Assembly (NCBI GenBank): GCA_947247005.1
Contig: OX365947.1
Coordinates: 34,738,760-34,802,759, forward strand
DNA: 64,000 nucleotides
Source: Spisula solida
Lineage: Eukaryota; Mollusca; Bivalvia; Venerida; Mactridae
Direction: 5' to 3'
Each line of letters begins with the position of its first letter. Position 1 is the stretch's first letter. The notes below the pieces were generated by a model that worked only from the letters and a program-made list of their open reading frames with translations, was not told the DNA's origin and did not search any database. Position numbers and translations under genes: made by a program. This document shows positions 1 to 12,559 of this stretch, one piece after another.

Positions 1-518
1 CATGGAATTTACCTCAAAGAGACATGGCAATATTTGAAATGAGATTTTGCTCTAGTTGAGATGCTTTGGGAGATCGGGGCCTGGTTTATTTTTTATTTAA
101 GTTATACTGATTGTTCAATTGATAAAATACTATAAAACATATGTGATTTATGTATGTGATAACCCAGTTTATGTATGTACATGTATGCCCTGACAACAGG
201 AGTTAGCTGGTTTGATCTGATGCCAACCCATACCAAATTCTCGTCTAGCCTAGAAGTAACCTTGCTCAGCTCTTCGCATATGAACCTAGTTTCAGGGTTT
301 GTTAGCTCAGTTTCAGAATAATGCTATGGGAAACTCTATTGACTGAATCCTTGTTGATCTTTGAAGTTTTCAGTTTTGGATAGTGAATAAAACCCACATA
401 ATTTGTTCTTTTACCAAATGTTGATTGAGGATTTTTACAAAATATTTGTTAGGAGTTTATGCACACTTTGTAAAGATTTTATACACACTTTGTGGTACAT
501 GTTTGGTATATGTTACAG
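1..518. other. Intron of the CFAP44-like gene
   Basis: AT-rich sequence upstream of the first exon seen in the window, ending in the TGTTACAG acceptor at 511-518. I see no convincing exon or repeat in it. The short open frames that run through its right end are explained by the exon starting at 519. Confidence 0.5.
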
Positions 519-3500
519 GATGCACGTAGTACCTCACCGAGCCTGGCACAGAAACAGAGTACTACTATTAGTACAGCTAAACCTACAGATGACGACTATG
601 CACCCGAAGATGTTGAAGAGGAAGATTTATCTCCCTTAGAATTACAAATAAAGAAAGCTGAAGTTATTAGGTATTGCACAATAAACTATTTTAATTCTGG
701 TAGACTTGTATAGTAAAGCATATTGCCTAATATCTTAGTACATACATACCTTACTTTTTATTGATTAAATGCAGGTGTATTTTAGAATTTAATGTGTTAT
801 ATCTAAGTACTATCTAGTTAATTGTAGAAAATGTTTGCTTGAAAGAAAAGTCTAACATTGTACAATTCAGAATTATAGAAATGCAAGGTTAATCAGAATG
901 CACAAGTTGATACTGAATAATGTTTTATTAAGAGAGCTGTATGACAATATTTGATAATCATTATTTCATTTGTCCTACAGTAATAACTGTTATGTTTTTC
1001 CACAGATTGACATATGAGCAAGATCGTCTTCTATCACGCATTAGTGAAATAGTTAAGAACTTTGATGCTGAACTTCGTCTTCTACGTCATGACAAATTCA
1101 GATTGGATATTGTTATGAAAAATGCTGATTTGAGGTAAATAACTTACATTTTACTTGTTTTAAATGTGTGTTTTATCATATTGGCTTTATTGATTTATAT
1201 TGAACTAAATTGAGTTAAAAAAGGAAAATAGTATGTTTTTAATGTCAGTTTGAGCGCACATGCAATTTTCTCAGGGATACATGTTTGCAACTTCTGCAGC
1301 ATTTGTAAAGATTATTGCAATTAAAAGGTAAAATTGACCTGAGAATAAAACTTGGTCTTAATAATGATAATTATAAGTAGAGGTAAAGCCTAGGTCCCAC
1401 TGAGGAATTCCTTATCAGCGCTGTTTTCCCAATTTCTTACCATCCAAATCATTACAATTCCTTCTGATATCCCAAACTGTCTCATGACTTCCCCAAAGCT
1501 TCCCCCAGAACATGAGGAACCTGTTTCTGATGTCCTGATAGCTCAATAATATCAATCAGGAGTACATCACCGAGGCAAAAAATGTTCCGTGGGACCTAGG
1601 CTTTATGTGAGATATTATTGTGGATATTTTCAGACAAGTAACATTGTTTGAAGAGTTAGTGTTACTGAAGGAGTACGAGAAGAGAGAAGATGTTCTAGCA
1701 GAGAAAGTCACCAATAAACAACAAGAAAAGTTAGATATGCAAGCCAAGGTAATACATTCTACAACTGTTTTATAATTCTTACATATACCATTTACTTAAA
1801 GTGACACTGTAGGTGCAAAGATAATGTTGGCAGTATTGAGAAAATTATATAATGCTTAGCTGAACGAGTATATAGACTGTCATATGAAGAAAACAATCAC
1901 TGATGGTTTTAACTGGTTATTGATTTTTCTTAAGCAAATAATAACAGTTTGAGGGACAGGGCTGATTTTCTAGGAATTAATTTAAACAGGCCTGTTAGTA
2001 CTAAGGTACATGTTTACTTTTAGGTAATGCACTTCTAGCAAATTATTATTATAATTATGAAATAACTTATATTTTCTGATGTGAACTGTTTTAGATTGTT
2101 GATGTCACTTCTAAACTTGAAGTAAAGAAGAAAGATATTGAGAAATTACAAGAAAGAGAGAAAGCTTTACATCAACAGTTCCTGGCTTCACTCGGAGAAA
2201 ACAATAAATTTGGCGATTATCTTACCAAAGTATTTAAGAAGAAGATAAAACGTTCCAAGAAGAAGGCTACAGAAGGTGATGGTAAGTTCATTCTGTGTTA
2301 AACATGGCTTCAATGTTTTATGACAGTATAGCATGGAGAATTTGACCTTATCCAGACCTTTATGCTTGAATATATTACAAGGTTCTTGTGTTGAATATGT
2401 TAATTTCTGCGAGAAAATCATGCAATATCGGTCCTTTAAATTTATGTTGGTATTACACCTTGAGCCATCTGATTAAAATCGTATCCTCACACCCGCTACG
2501 CTATGAATGAAGGAAGATCAAGTACTTTAGTCAGATTGACACCTTGAGCATCTTCTTAATACTTCCCGCTTATGAAAACATATAACCGGGTTTATAAATA
2601 TATGGACAATATATCAGCTGTTAAATTATGCTAAAAGAAGGACTGGTCGACAATCGTGTAAAATTTGATGATAATTGTTGTTGTTGTAGATGATGATGAA
2701 GACAGTGATGATGAATCTGATGATGATTCAGACTGGGATGAAGATGAGGATGATGAAGAATCAGAGACCGGAGGTTATGACCTTGACATTTGTCCTCCTG
2801 GATGTGATCAGGTACACACACTATTCCACCAGCTTCACATGGGTCGTAATGTACATAGGCTTCATTATGGCCTGACACTCAATGGTTGATTTGATAATTT
2901 GTACTGGATTTTAAAATTTTACTGCCTAAGTACTGGTATATTTTAAAGAAAAATTGACCCTTCAGTCTGAAACCTGAAGGTCAAAGTGTGACTTTTTTTA
3001 TTTTTCAAGGATCAAAGTGTCAGTTCAAATGTCAAATGAAACAATGTCATATTAGTATACAGCTTGTTTAAAATCTTGGTTCACAGGAGTTCTAATTTTA
3101 ATACTGATCTGAATATGCGTAAGGTCTTTGTCATAATCAAGCAATTGTTTACTTATGTGCATGAGTTCTAAATCAAGCAGAAGATCTGAAAAATCATTGT
3201 GTGAAATAAAACCAGACTATAAAGCATCAGGTTCATTACATTCAAACTTTGTGAACAAACTATTTTAACACCCTATTAGGATAAGTGGTGTAAATTTATT
3301 TTGTCATCTTGTAATTTTATAATGATTATGTTACAGAATCTGTATGAAGCAACTTGTCAGCTGAGAGAAAAGAGACTTGATATTGAAGAAGCTCTTGTTG
3401 AAGAGAAGAAAACAAATGATACATTGAAGAAAGAGCTAGACGGTTTCCATAAAAAGTCTAAAGTTATTGATAATGGATTGAAAACAGCTCAACAAGATCT

Positions 3501-6500
3501 GGAAGCATTCCAGGTAAGTGTTGTTAATAAGTGTTAGAGAGACACTATTAGTTAAGTGGGGAGCAATGGCCTAGAGGTAGGGTGCGCGGCTCATGATCAA
3601 GAGGTCCCGGGTTCGATCCCCGTCTGTGCCACTGCTTAATTTCTCTGAGCATGAATAACCCACAATTCTTCACTTGACCAAGGAGTGAATTGGTACATGT
3701 TCGATATTCTTGGGCGCGGCAGATCGATGTTGGCTGCACACCCACCAGGAGAGAAATAATCTTGCAGGGAGACTCAAACGCAGGTTTCCTTAGGTAGCCC
3801 AATGACCCGGGGAAGTAAAATATCAAAGGGTGGCTGAACTGCTGAAAGCAGGCCTAGAAAATTGGTAACTTCTGCAGGAGCCATGTGTTTCATCAGAGTT
3901 GTGGGCCATGTTTAGAGTATCAATATTTCTTGGTATATTTTATGAATTACAAGTTATGATGTCACGAAAATTCAGATTGTATTGGGTAACATATATCCAA
4001 CAATTTATTTGTCTTTCAGCTTGAAAAGCAACAGAAATTGAACGAGCTTGATGTAGTTGTCTCCCTTAAGTTACACCAGATTCAATATATGATCAATGGT
4101 ATACTGCCTCAAGATCTCAACAATACACTAGTGTTTGAATCTAATGGTGTTACAAGGCTACAAATGAGAATCAAGGAACTTGAACACGAGAAATTTTCAC
4201 AGAAAAAATTCATGAAGTAAGACTTGTGCCTTATCTTAAATATGATCTATCTTAACTATGATGTATCTTAACTATGATCTATCTTAACCATGATCATGGT
4301 GTTGTACATCTAAAAATTATCGTCATACATAATAAAATTAAAAAAAATATTGTTTCTTTCATAGGATCTTATTGAGTTGTATGATTGAAGGTTTCAAATG
4401 AAATGTAGAAAGACAATTGTCGAACAGGGTTTTAACAAATAATCAGGAAATCTGAATGTATTTGTTGCTTTAGAAAGAATTAAAGGTCATTTGATGAAAC
4501 AATTCATAGTATTGACAAAAGAATTGGTCATTTGAACCTCAATAGTACTACCCACTCATTAAATAACAGTTTACACGAGTGGGTCCCAAGTAGCCTTATT
4601 ATCAGGATTATTATTGAGGTTTTACTGTTAGTAGAGGGTGTACTGTGTATCAAAATGTCATTAACACTATGTGTTGTTATTACACAGAGAGTCAAGAAAG
4701 AAACATGTTCAACTTATAAAAGATAGGAAAACGTTTGAAGCTAAGATAACAGAGATGGACTCAAATTGTGAAGAGATGATGGTTAGCAAGTTTGGATGTG
4801 TTGTAGACATTGAAAAATTAGAGACTGTAACAGTCAATAGAAATATTGAAGAGTTGAAAGAAAAATTACGAATGACTGAAATACAATGTTCTGAGGAAGT
4901 TGTGGAATGGAATGTAAGTATAGTGTATTTATGTTGGCAATTAGACTAATATCTTTATAAATAACAAAATAAATCTATAATCATTACCTGATGAAGCCTT
5001 CTGGGCCAAACGTGATCGTATGAAAATACATTAAATTCTATTTGTGTTTGGTGGTTATATTCTATTTTTGATAAATAACAAAATAAAGTACTCCTTTTTT
5101 ATAAAAGAACAATTTCAGTATTTAAAAAATATAATGATCAAAGTGATTGTTTAAAACCCTGTCTAAGTCAACCATTGGCCAATTTATGGAGGTGGACCAA
5201 TTAATCCAGGGTTTCTGTTTCTGGACTTGTCTCAAAACTTAGGTTCATAATTTCAAACTGATAGTTTATGAACCAGTCTAAAGGTGCCACCTTACCATTG
5301 GTCAATTTCTGGAGGTGGAGAACCAATCAATCCAGGGTTCTGTTTCTGGACTTGTCTCAAAACGTAGGTTCATAATTTCAAACTGATAGTTTATGAACCA
5401 GTCTAAAGGTGCAATCTTACCATTGGTCAATTTCTGGAGGTGGGAACCAATTATCAGAGGGGCTTCTGTGTCTGGTCTTCATGATTTTCCTAGTCTGAAT
5501 TTTCATTTTTTTTTTTTGTGCTTAGTCTAAAATGGTCACGCATTTGACGAGGGAGTATTATGTTGTTAAAAATGAGGTCTTTATCAGTCTGGTGAACACA
5601 TTATTATAATGATTCATTGATTATTACAGGAAACAATAACTGAGAAGAAGAATCATATCACAGACTTGATAAGAGAAAATACAAAACGATTAAATCAACT
5701 CTCACATTTACTAAACAACAAACACGGCTCAGAAGGGCTACTTAACTCTAGGCAGAAAAATCTGGTAAGTTTTCTCCCTTGTGACGACATGCCATTAACA
5801 AACCGGTATTACTGCTGGAAAGATTCTGTATGCCAGTTATTGGAAACCTTGTGTTTGTAGAATTAACTTATAATCCTGAAAGATGTACTTATTCCATACA
5901 ACTGTATGTAAATGGTTGTATTTTGAATAACAAGTACATACTGAAAGTATCTGTAAAGGTTAATAGACAGAATATTTTTTCACATTAATTAACTGCTACT
6001 GAACTCAACATAATAATAGTGCATGTATTTTCACAGTGTATAAACTAGTCAAATTTTGGTTACCGCAATAAGTCATACAAGTTGAATTGTATAGTCTCCC
6101 AATAAGTCATACAGTGATTGGGTTTATACGCTGTGATTCTTTTAAGGAAATTCTTGGAACAAAATAAATTTATGTCTGTGTAACCTGAGATAGCATTGGT
6201 TGTTAGGTTTTAGAGGATATTTTATGTTTTACGAATGAATTGTATTGTGTGCTTTGAATAGCTGAAGAAAGGGGTAAGTTATAGAGCAATAGCATCTGAC
6301 AACATTTGTGTGTTACATGCATTGCACAAACATATACTGTATTCATGAATATTTAAAGTTAATTTATAGTTACTGTTGAACGTATAGTTGCTTGCTTGTT
6401 TAATGTTTATTGCATTCTGTTGGACAATGTTTTTGTTTGGACACATGGCATTTATTGGACTGTCTACCTTGTTTGGCCACATGGCTATTATTGGATTGTC

Positions 6501-9500
6501 TACCTTGTTAGGACACATGACTTTTATTGGATTGTCTACCTTGTTTTCCCACATGGCTATTATTGGATTGTCTACCTTGTTTGGCCATATGGCTCTTATT
6601 GGATTGTCTACCTTGTTTGGCCATATCCTTTCCGCTACCACGATTTTTTGGGGGGTTATGAGAAATTCATATGGTCCCTATACCCCGTCCCTGAGACACT
6701 ATTGACTTGCAGCACTGATAAAAACTCGATACATCCGGATGCTACACACCTACCCTAAACTGAAAGTAGAAAAAAATGTCAATATTTCGACTAAAGGTCA
6801 CCGGAAATGACGATGTGACAGTGACCCTTGCGCGAAAAACTTTTTTTTTTTTTTTTTAGCTTGACAGGCCTACTTTTTGGCCCCTTTAGGGCATTGTTCC
6901 TGACCCCTTTGTCTAGCCTTATATTCCTGCTATAGAAAAATAAAAAGGTTTTGGCGCTAAATGTTAATGCAATTCCACAGGGAATCGTACCGCAATGGCG
7001 GGTAGGACCAGTAATTTCATCTACGTTCACAGCCCTCTTTAAAGGGGTCTAGCCAGCCCAAAAACCTGTGCACGACCCTGGGCCCGTAATATCCTGTAGT
7101 CTTGGATGCCTGTGTACCCATGACAGCAAAATTCCCGAATTTGGGCATTTAGGTCGAAAACTACGGAAGGCCGAAATGGCCATCTCGGCGAGTCTGCATA
7201 AGTACGCTATGGTAGCGGAAAGGATATGGCTCTTATTGGATTGTCTACCTTGCTTGGAGTCATGCATGTTACTGCATTTTCTCCTTGTTTGGACATTTCA
7301 CTGGTGCTAGGTTGTCTCCCTTGTTTAGAGACATCCTTGTTAATGGATAGTCTCCCCAGTTTGCAGACATTCACTGTAACTGGATAGTCTCCGTTGTTTA
7401 GAGATGTTGTTACTGGGTAGTCTCCCTTGTTTTGAGCAATCACTGTTACTGCTTGGTCTCCCTTGATTTGAGACAGTCACTGTTACTGGATAGTCTCCCT
7501 TGTTTTGAGATGTTGTTACTGGATAGTCTCCCTTGTTTTGAGCAATCACTGTTACTGCATGGTATCCCTTGATTTGAGACAGTCACTGTTACTGGATAGT
7601 CTCCCTTGTTTTGAGACCTTCACTGTTACTGGATAGTCTCACTTGTTTGCAGACATTCACTGTTACTGGATAGTCTCCCTTGTTTTGAGATGTTGTTACT
7701 GGGTAGTCTCCCTTGTTTTGAGCAATCACTGTTACTGCATAGTCTCCCTTGATTTGAGACAGTCACTGTTACTGGATAGTCTCCCTTGTTTTGAGACCTT
7801 CACTGTTACTGGATAGTCTCCCTTGTTTTGAGACCTTCACTGTTACTGGATAGTCTCCCTTGTTTTGAGACATTCACTGTTACTGGATAGTCTCCTTTGT
7901 TTTGAGACAGTCACTGTTACTGGATAGTCTCCCTTGATTTGAGACATCCACTGTTACTGGATAGTCTCCCTTGATTTGAGACATTCAATGTTACTGGAAA
8001 GTCTCCCTTGTTTTGAGACATCCACTGTTACTGGATAGTTTCCCATGATTTGAGACATCCACTGGTACTGGATAGTCTCCCTTGTTTTGAGACAATCACT
8101 GTTACTGGATAGTCTCCCTTGATTTGAGACATCCACTTTACTGGATAGTCTCCCTTGATTTGAGACATTCACTGTTACTGGATAGTCTCACTTGTTTTGA
8201 GACAGTCACTGTTACTGGATAGTCTCACTTGTTTTGAGACAGTCACTGTTACTGGATAGTCTCCCTTGATTTGAGACAGTCACTGTTACTGGATGGTCTT
8301 CCTTGTTTTGAGACATTCACTGTTACTGGATAGTCTCCCTTGTTTGGTGATAAATGTACTAGATAGTCTCCCTTGTTTGGAGATACATTTACTTGATAGT
8401 CTCCCTTGTTTGGAGATAAAGTTACTTGATAGTCTCCCTTGATTGGAGATAAAGTTACTGGATAGTCTCCCTTGTTTTGAGATAAAGTTACTGGATAGTC
8501 TCACTTGTTTGGAGATGTTGTTACTGGATAGTCTCACTTGTTTGGAGATGTTGTTACTGGATAGTCTCCCTTGTTTGGAGATAAAGTTACTGGATAGTCT
8601 CCCTTGTTTGGAGATGTTGTTACTGGATCGTCTCACTTGTTTTGAGATGTTGTTACTGGATAGTCTCACTTGTTTGGAGATGTTGTTACTGGATAGTCTC
8701 CCTTGTTTGGAGATAAAGTTACTGGATAGTCTCACTTGTTTGGCGATGTTGTTACTGGATAGTCTCACTTGTTTGGAGATGTTGTTACTGGATAGTCTCC
8801 CTTGTTTGGAGATAAAGTTACTTGATAGTCTCCCTTGTTTGGAGATAAAGTTACTGGATAGTCTCCCTTGTTTGGAGATAAAGTTACTGGATAGTCTCAC
8901 TTGTTTGGAGATGTTGTTACTGGATAGTCTCACTTGTTTGGAGATGTTGTTACAGGGTAGTCTCTCTTGTTTAGAAAACATCAAGATAGTAATCAAATTG
9001 TAAAAAAGCCGACATTGTAACTTAATGGCATACATGAAGTCAAAGGTTATTATTGTAGTCCATGGATATTTTAGTTTAGAACTAATCAATGTAATGATGC
9101 TTATAATAGCTTGATGTTTCAACATTTGCTATAGATTATGATGCATTTACATCATCTCAAAAGCTGGTCTAAGTACTGTGTGCTCCTTCTATCATACAAC
9201 TAAATTTGATGCATTCTGAAGAGATTACATTTGTAGGATGATATTCAAGTACAAAATTATACTTATTAATCTTTCTCATTTCTTGAGAGATTTCATTTCT
9301 TGCACAAATTGTCTTTATACCCCCGCACAACAAGTTGTAAGGGGGGTATACTGGATTCAGCTTGTCCGTCCGTCCATCTGTCCGTAGACGCATTCTTGTG
9401 GACGCAACTCCACCTACAGTTTTGGCAGGATTTCGCTCAAACTTTCACAGATGAACAACCTCAACATATAGATGTGCATGAAAAAAGGAATTTGCACTGT

Positions 9501-10686
9501 AATGTATTTTTGCAGAATTATGGCCCTTTGCCGGCGGGGCTATATTAGTCTGCCGAATGGCGATAGCTCTAGTTTCAATTGGTTGCATGGTATGACATAA
9601 TCATATCTCACCCATCAGTACATTATCATTCATCATCTCATATCAAAGTTTGTCTGGGAATTTGTCTTTTATAACTTTCGAAATGTTAATGCAGTAGTGC
9701 TTGTGACAAGAAATGAGATTGCTGCTACTGGAAGTGAATTGTTTAACAATGTTACATGATCCTTCTTCTAATTAAAATGAAAATTCTACATTATTAAAAA
9801 TGGAAAATAAATATTTCATTACTACATATGAGAGAAATTGGCTCACATGCCGTTGAGAAGACTGTATTCTGTAAGCAGTGTCTCTATTGGTCAAATATTT
9901 GTTAAACACATTTTGATTGGCTAAAAAAAGTTTCTTTACACCAATTTTCAAGTGAATATGAACTGACTGTACACATTTATTGTTTGCAGATGATATACTA
10001 TATTGGAACTTCCAAAAAATAAGGGAACTGTAAATGTGTAAGAGAAAATAGATTTTAACTAATTTTAACTATTTTATCTTTGTCAAACAACCGTATATAT
10101 ATTTTTTGTGTTTTAGTCACATTCATTTCTATATAACAATTAATTTTTCTTCAGCAGTCCGGGCCCTGACCTCCCAAAGCATCTCAATTTGAGCTGAATA
10201 TCATCACAAATATTGCCTATTTTCTTTGAGGTAATTTCCATGAGAGGCTGGACACAAAATTGGCATCCCAAAACAGAAATAGTTTATTACAGTAAAATTT
10301 AAAAGGCACAATCTTCAGATTTATCTAAAACTCAGACTCTGATTTGAGCCAAATCTCAATTTGAGCTGAGATTTCTACTTGAGATGCTTCGGGAGATCGG
10401 GGCGAGATTCCCATTGTACTGGTCCATGCTACTGAAACCTTACACAATGTTTACTATGATTGTTAACATACTGTTGTTATATTGACAGGGTGAGGAATAT
10501 TCTGGAGCACGTAAAGCTGACATCAGGGAGAAACAGAGGCTCATTCAACTCGTACAATTACAAGCACAGGAAATTGATGCTCTCAAGGAAGAAATTATGT
10601 TGTTATCAAGAAAGGGTGGACATATTCTGCCCCCTGCTCAACCCCCACTTCCACAGAGCCCTAATATGAGGACCCTTAGCAACTAA
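519..10686 (+). CDS. CFAP44: CFAP44-like axonemal protein, C-terminal part (10 exons, 5' end outside window)
   Basis: Ten exons join in frame: 519-670, 1006-1134, 1634-1748, 2095-2281, 2690-2811, 3337-3513, 4020-4216, 4688-4913, 5630-5764, 10489-10686. All introns are GT-AG. They give 545 codons and a TAA at 10684-10686. The protein is almost entirely charged coiled coil. Recognisable blocks are '[11 protein letters not shown]' followed by a long Asp/Glu run, 'CPPGCDQ', '[17 protein letters not shown]', '[17 protein letters not shown]' and a C-terminal '[19 protein letters not shown]' ending in a Pro-rich tail. From memory of the family these match the C-terminal half of CFAP44 (WDR52). With CFAP43, CFAP44 forms the tether that links the inner dynein f/I1 motor head to the axonemal doublet. 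The WD40 half should lie upstream of this window. The splice junctions and frame are seen directly; the name rests on recognised motifs. The related CFAP43 is the main alternative. Confidence 0.85.
1386..1603. mobile_element. MITE family A, copy 1 (TA target duplication)
   Basis: A 218 bp element lies in a CFAP44 intron. The left end is AAGCCTAGGTCCCACTGAGG and the right end is its near inverse (...GTGGGACCTAGGCTT). Both ends are flanked by TA (1384-1385 and 1604-1605), the target duplication of Tc1/mariner-type elements. It carries no protein-coding capacity. Two related copies are in the window (11259 and 37358). Confidence 0.75.
2690..2811 (+). CDS. CFAP44: Acidic-insert exon of the CFAP44-like gene
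   Basis: This exon encodes an almost uninterrupted Asp/Glu/Ser run of about 25 residues, then '[12 protein letters not shown]'. It follows the basic '[10 protein letters not shown]' end of the previous exon (2095-2281), so the protein switches sharply from basic to acidic here. The GAT/GAA repeats make the DNA look like a trinucleotide repeat (GATGAN). The flanking acceptor is at 2688-2689 and the donor at 2812. The frame is continuous with its neighbours, so the run is coding and not a microsatellite in an intron. Confidence 0.8.
3557..3825 (+). mobile_element. tRNA-derived SINE in a CFAP44 intron
   Basis: The head (about 3557-3632) looks like a tRNA. An A-box-like TGGCCTAGAGG lies near 3568 and a canonical B box GGTTCGATCCC lies near 3610. 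The spacing fits an RNA polymerase III internal promoter. A non-tRNA body of about 190 bp follows. It is in the sense direction of the host intron. It cannot be an ordinary tRNA because the anticodon arm does not fold cleanly and the acceptor stem has no matching partner. A V-SINE-like mollusc family is possible but I cannot assign it. Confidence 0.7.
4988..5013 (+). other. Hammerhead-core-like motif, decayed (copy a)
   Basis: CTGATGAAGCC, a short loop, GGGC and then CAAACG: the order of a minimal hammerhead core (CUGAUGA, stem II, GAAA), with GAAA changed to CAAA. It is one of three similar motifs in the window, all inside introns. Such cores are known from Penelope-like retroelements. Calling this one a relic is inference. 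Confidence 0.3.
5165..5460. repeat. Tandem duplication, period about 126 bp
   Basis: About two and a half copies of a segment containing 'ATTGGTCAATTTCTGGAGGTGG' (starts near 5171, 5297 and 5423) and 'TTCATAATTTCAAACTGATA'. It is intronic within the CFAP44-like gene. The copies differ by a few substitutions and small indels. Confidence 0.7.
6428..6630. repeat. Minisatellite, 36 bp unit, in CFAP44 last intron
   Basis: Five to six units of about 36 bp with the core GGATTGTCTACCTTGTTTGG followed by CCACATGGCTATTATT. Unit length is divisible by 3, so long open frames appear on both strands. Those frames are artefacts of the repeat. The core resembles that of the larger array starting near 7230. 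Confidence 0.8.
7225..8985. repeat. Large minisatellite, 33 to 37 bp units, in CFAP44 last intron
   Basis: About 50 tandem units share the core GGATAGTCTCCCTTGTTT. From about 7300 to 8340 most units are 37 bp (with 33-34 bp variants) and contain TTGAGACATTCACTGTTACT. From about 8340 to 8985 the unit is 33 bp, alternating between GGAGATAAAGTTACT and GGAGATGTTGTTACT endings. Because 33 is a multiple of 3, the right part is open in one frame on each strand, giving repetitive translations such as 'SKQGRLSSN'. I see no start context, splice signal or conserved domain to support a protein. Confidence 0.9.
9317..9560. mobile_element. Bivalve-type 'CCCCCGC...GTCCGTCCGTC' interspersed element
   Basis: It begins with a 33 bp near-palindrome (ATACCCCCGC, ACAAGTTGT, GGGGGGTAT) at 9317-9349. 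GTCCGTCCGTCC, 'ACGCAACTCC' and 'TTTCACAGATGAACAACC' follow. I recognise this pattern as a very common non-coding repeat of mollusc genomes, mainly bivalves. Its class is not settled by this copy. The short open frames through it are not genes. Confidence 0.6.
10489..10686 (+). CDS. CFAP44: Terminal coding exon of the CFAP44-like gene
   Basis: The exon starts after a TTGACAG acceptor and encodes the final helix ([20 protein letters not shown]), then '[19 protein letters not shown]' and the stop. It is separated from the previous exon by the 4.7 kb intron filled with minisatellite. Frame joins without adjustment to exon 5630-5764 (phase 0). This is the exon that fixes the gene's 3' coding end. 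Confidence 0.85.
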   Translation, partial: GEEYSGARKADIREKQRLIQLVQLQAQEIDALKEEIMLLSRKGGHILPPAQPPLPQSPNMRTLSN

Positions 10687-11768
10687 ATTGTGATAAAATA
10701 CTTGATTAGTAGCAAACTATGTGATTGAACATGTTAGGGAAATATTTATATGATGTGATATCATGTTCTATTTTCTTTAAAAACTGCTGTATGAGAAAAT
10801 GTGAATATGTATTTATTATATTTCAATTTATGTTGTTCATATATTTGTTTCTGTGAAAGATTAATTTTTTTTATTTGATTCACATTTTCTTAGTGACATT
10901 TTTTCAGTAAATTATAACTACTTATTTTCTCTTGTTTTCGACCCCATCTTGTCATGTGATAAAATCATTCATTTCTTTTACTTTCATTTTGAGGTTTCCT
11001 TGTTATGGCGATTTGATTGACTTTACTGTACGAAACATGCCTTGTGTGTGGAGATATTTGTACAATGTTTAGCTCTTTACTCCATAGTCAAGTTATAAAA
11101 TGATACTTAAACAATCGCAATGAAATAATAGAAGTCACAATATAAGCCGACTTAACTATAGTCCTAGTGACATCACATAATTCTCATCTTGTACAGATAA
11201 AATGCTGTTTAGATTGTGTACATGGGTACAAACAGGAGATATAATGGAGTAAGGGGTTAAGCCTAGGTCGCACTGAGGTATTTCACATCAGCGATGTTCT
11301 CCCAATTTCTTCCAATACCACTTGATTCATCACAATTCCTTCCTAAGTCACAAACTTTCTCAAGACTCCCTGAAGCTTCCTTCGACCACAAAGAACCTGT
11401 TCCTGATGTCCTTTCCGGAGTACATTGCCGAGGCAAAAATGCTCAGTGGGACCTAGGCTTTAACAAACATTGTACTGCCACTGGTCTATCAGTGTATCTG
11501 TCACACATTTACCATAATTATGTTATCCAATCTCCTATTGATTACCAATGTAGGAGATGAAAGATTTAGTTTATTGGTTTCAGTTCTGTTACAGGGCTGG
11601 TATAATTGTTGTTAATCTCATGCAAGATATTTGTCAATTTTACTCAATTTATAATCCAACTGTAAAGCGGCAGTCCTTTACGTTAGGGAAATTATCTCAA
11701 CACAACTTTAGTAAGATAAACGCAGGAGACTTATTGTTGGAATGCTGACATCATGTTTTCTTAATAAA
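10687..11768 (+). other. Putative 3' UTR of the CFAP44-like gene
   Basis: AT-rich sequence after the stop codon with no recognised gene. The nearest canonical AATAAA on the plus strand that I can find is at 11763-11768. If that is used, the UTR contains MITE family A copy 2. A variant signal nearer the stop is equally possible. Confidence 0.3.
11259..11460. mobile_element. MITE family A, copy 2
   Basis: The same TIRs as copy 1: AAGCCTAGGTCGCACTGAGG on the left and ...CTCAGTGGGACCTAGGCTT on the right. The length is 202 bp. TA follows the right end, but the left flank is TT, so the target duplication is mutated. The interior matches copy 1, including 'CCCAATTTCTT' and 'GAGGCAAAAATG'. Confidence 0.75.
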
Positions 11769-12545
11769 TTTATGTAACACAAAATCGCCTAGCCCAATAA
11801 CAGAATAAGAGAAAGTATTCATATTGTTATTGTTTATGAGGAGTGTTGTTATCAAAAAGTCAATGTTGTGTTGTTATTAAATAGGTTATTAAATAATGTT
11901 GACAACATTATGCATGTGAACTGATATGTGTATACTTGTCTGTTTATCTAGTATTAATAATATAATTTTTTTGTCAAAATATGTTACCACTGCTGAAATA
12001 TTGACAGTATTGGAATTGCTGATGAGCCATATTTTCTGGGATGACAATGAAAGCAATTCTATGTGCATTACGGTAGTCCATTGTCAAAGGATTGATAGAA
12101 AACGTGGAGGGAGAAGGATTATTAATTTATTTAAACAAACTACCAGGACTTGTGTTCCAGGTGTGGAGAATTCTTCGTTTAATAGTTCTGAAGTATTTTA
12201 CTGGTCTATTGAATGTATTAATAGAGATATGGGAAGCATGGTAAACAGAGAAAAGGAAGTTATGCTCATCTAGTTTTTTTTTATTCTGACCTTGTAGACA
12301 ATGAAAACTGATGGATATGTCTTGCTGACACCTTGCAATATATACATTCCTACCAGTTATAACTTATATAGTAATATGGATGATTTTCCAGCTCTGTCTG
12401 ACTGTGATATATTGATTTGTTATTTGTAATATACGTGAAATTCATATTTTGTATTGCTTACCTTACAGTAACATATTATATGAGAAATACAGATAAATGA
12501 TATACTATAGTGTTGTCTTATCATTGCATGGAAATAGTTGTTTCC
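11769..12545. other. Intergenic AT-rich sequence
   Basis: A 115-codon open frame (11926-12273, plus) lies here, but it shows no domain, signal peptide or coding-like composition that I can recognise. The stretch otherwise looks like unique non-coding DNA. Confidence 0.4.
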
Positions 12546-12559
12546 CTTTGAGTTCAGGT

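Noticed and set aside
3558..3632. Functional tRNA gene
   Set aside because: A and B boxes are present, but the acceptor and anticodon arms do not pair. It continues into a SINE body.
6279..6758. Three overlapping ~100-120 codon frames on both strands
   Set aside because: They are products of the 36 bp minisatellite and its edges.
8286..9125. Long minus-strand open frame of 279 codons and an opposing plus-strand frame of 186 codons
   Set aside because: Both are created by 33 bp tandem units (a multiple of 3) in a CFAP44 intron. There is no start context, domain or splice support.
11926..12273. 115-codon open frame between the two genes
   Set aside because: There is no recognisable domain, signal or repeat structure, and the length is within chance for this much sequence.
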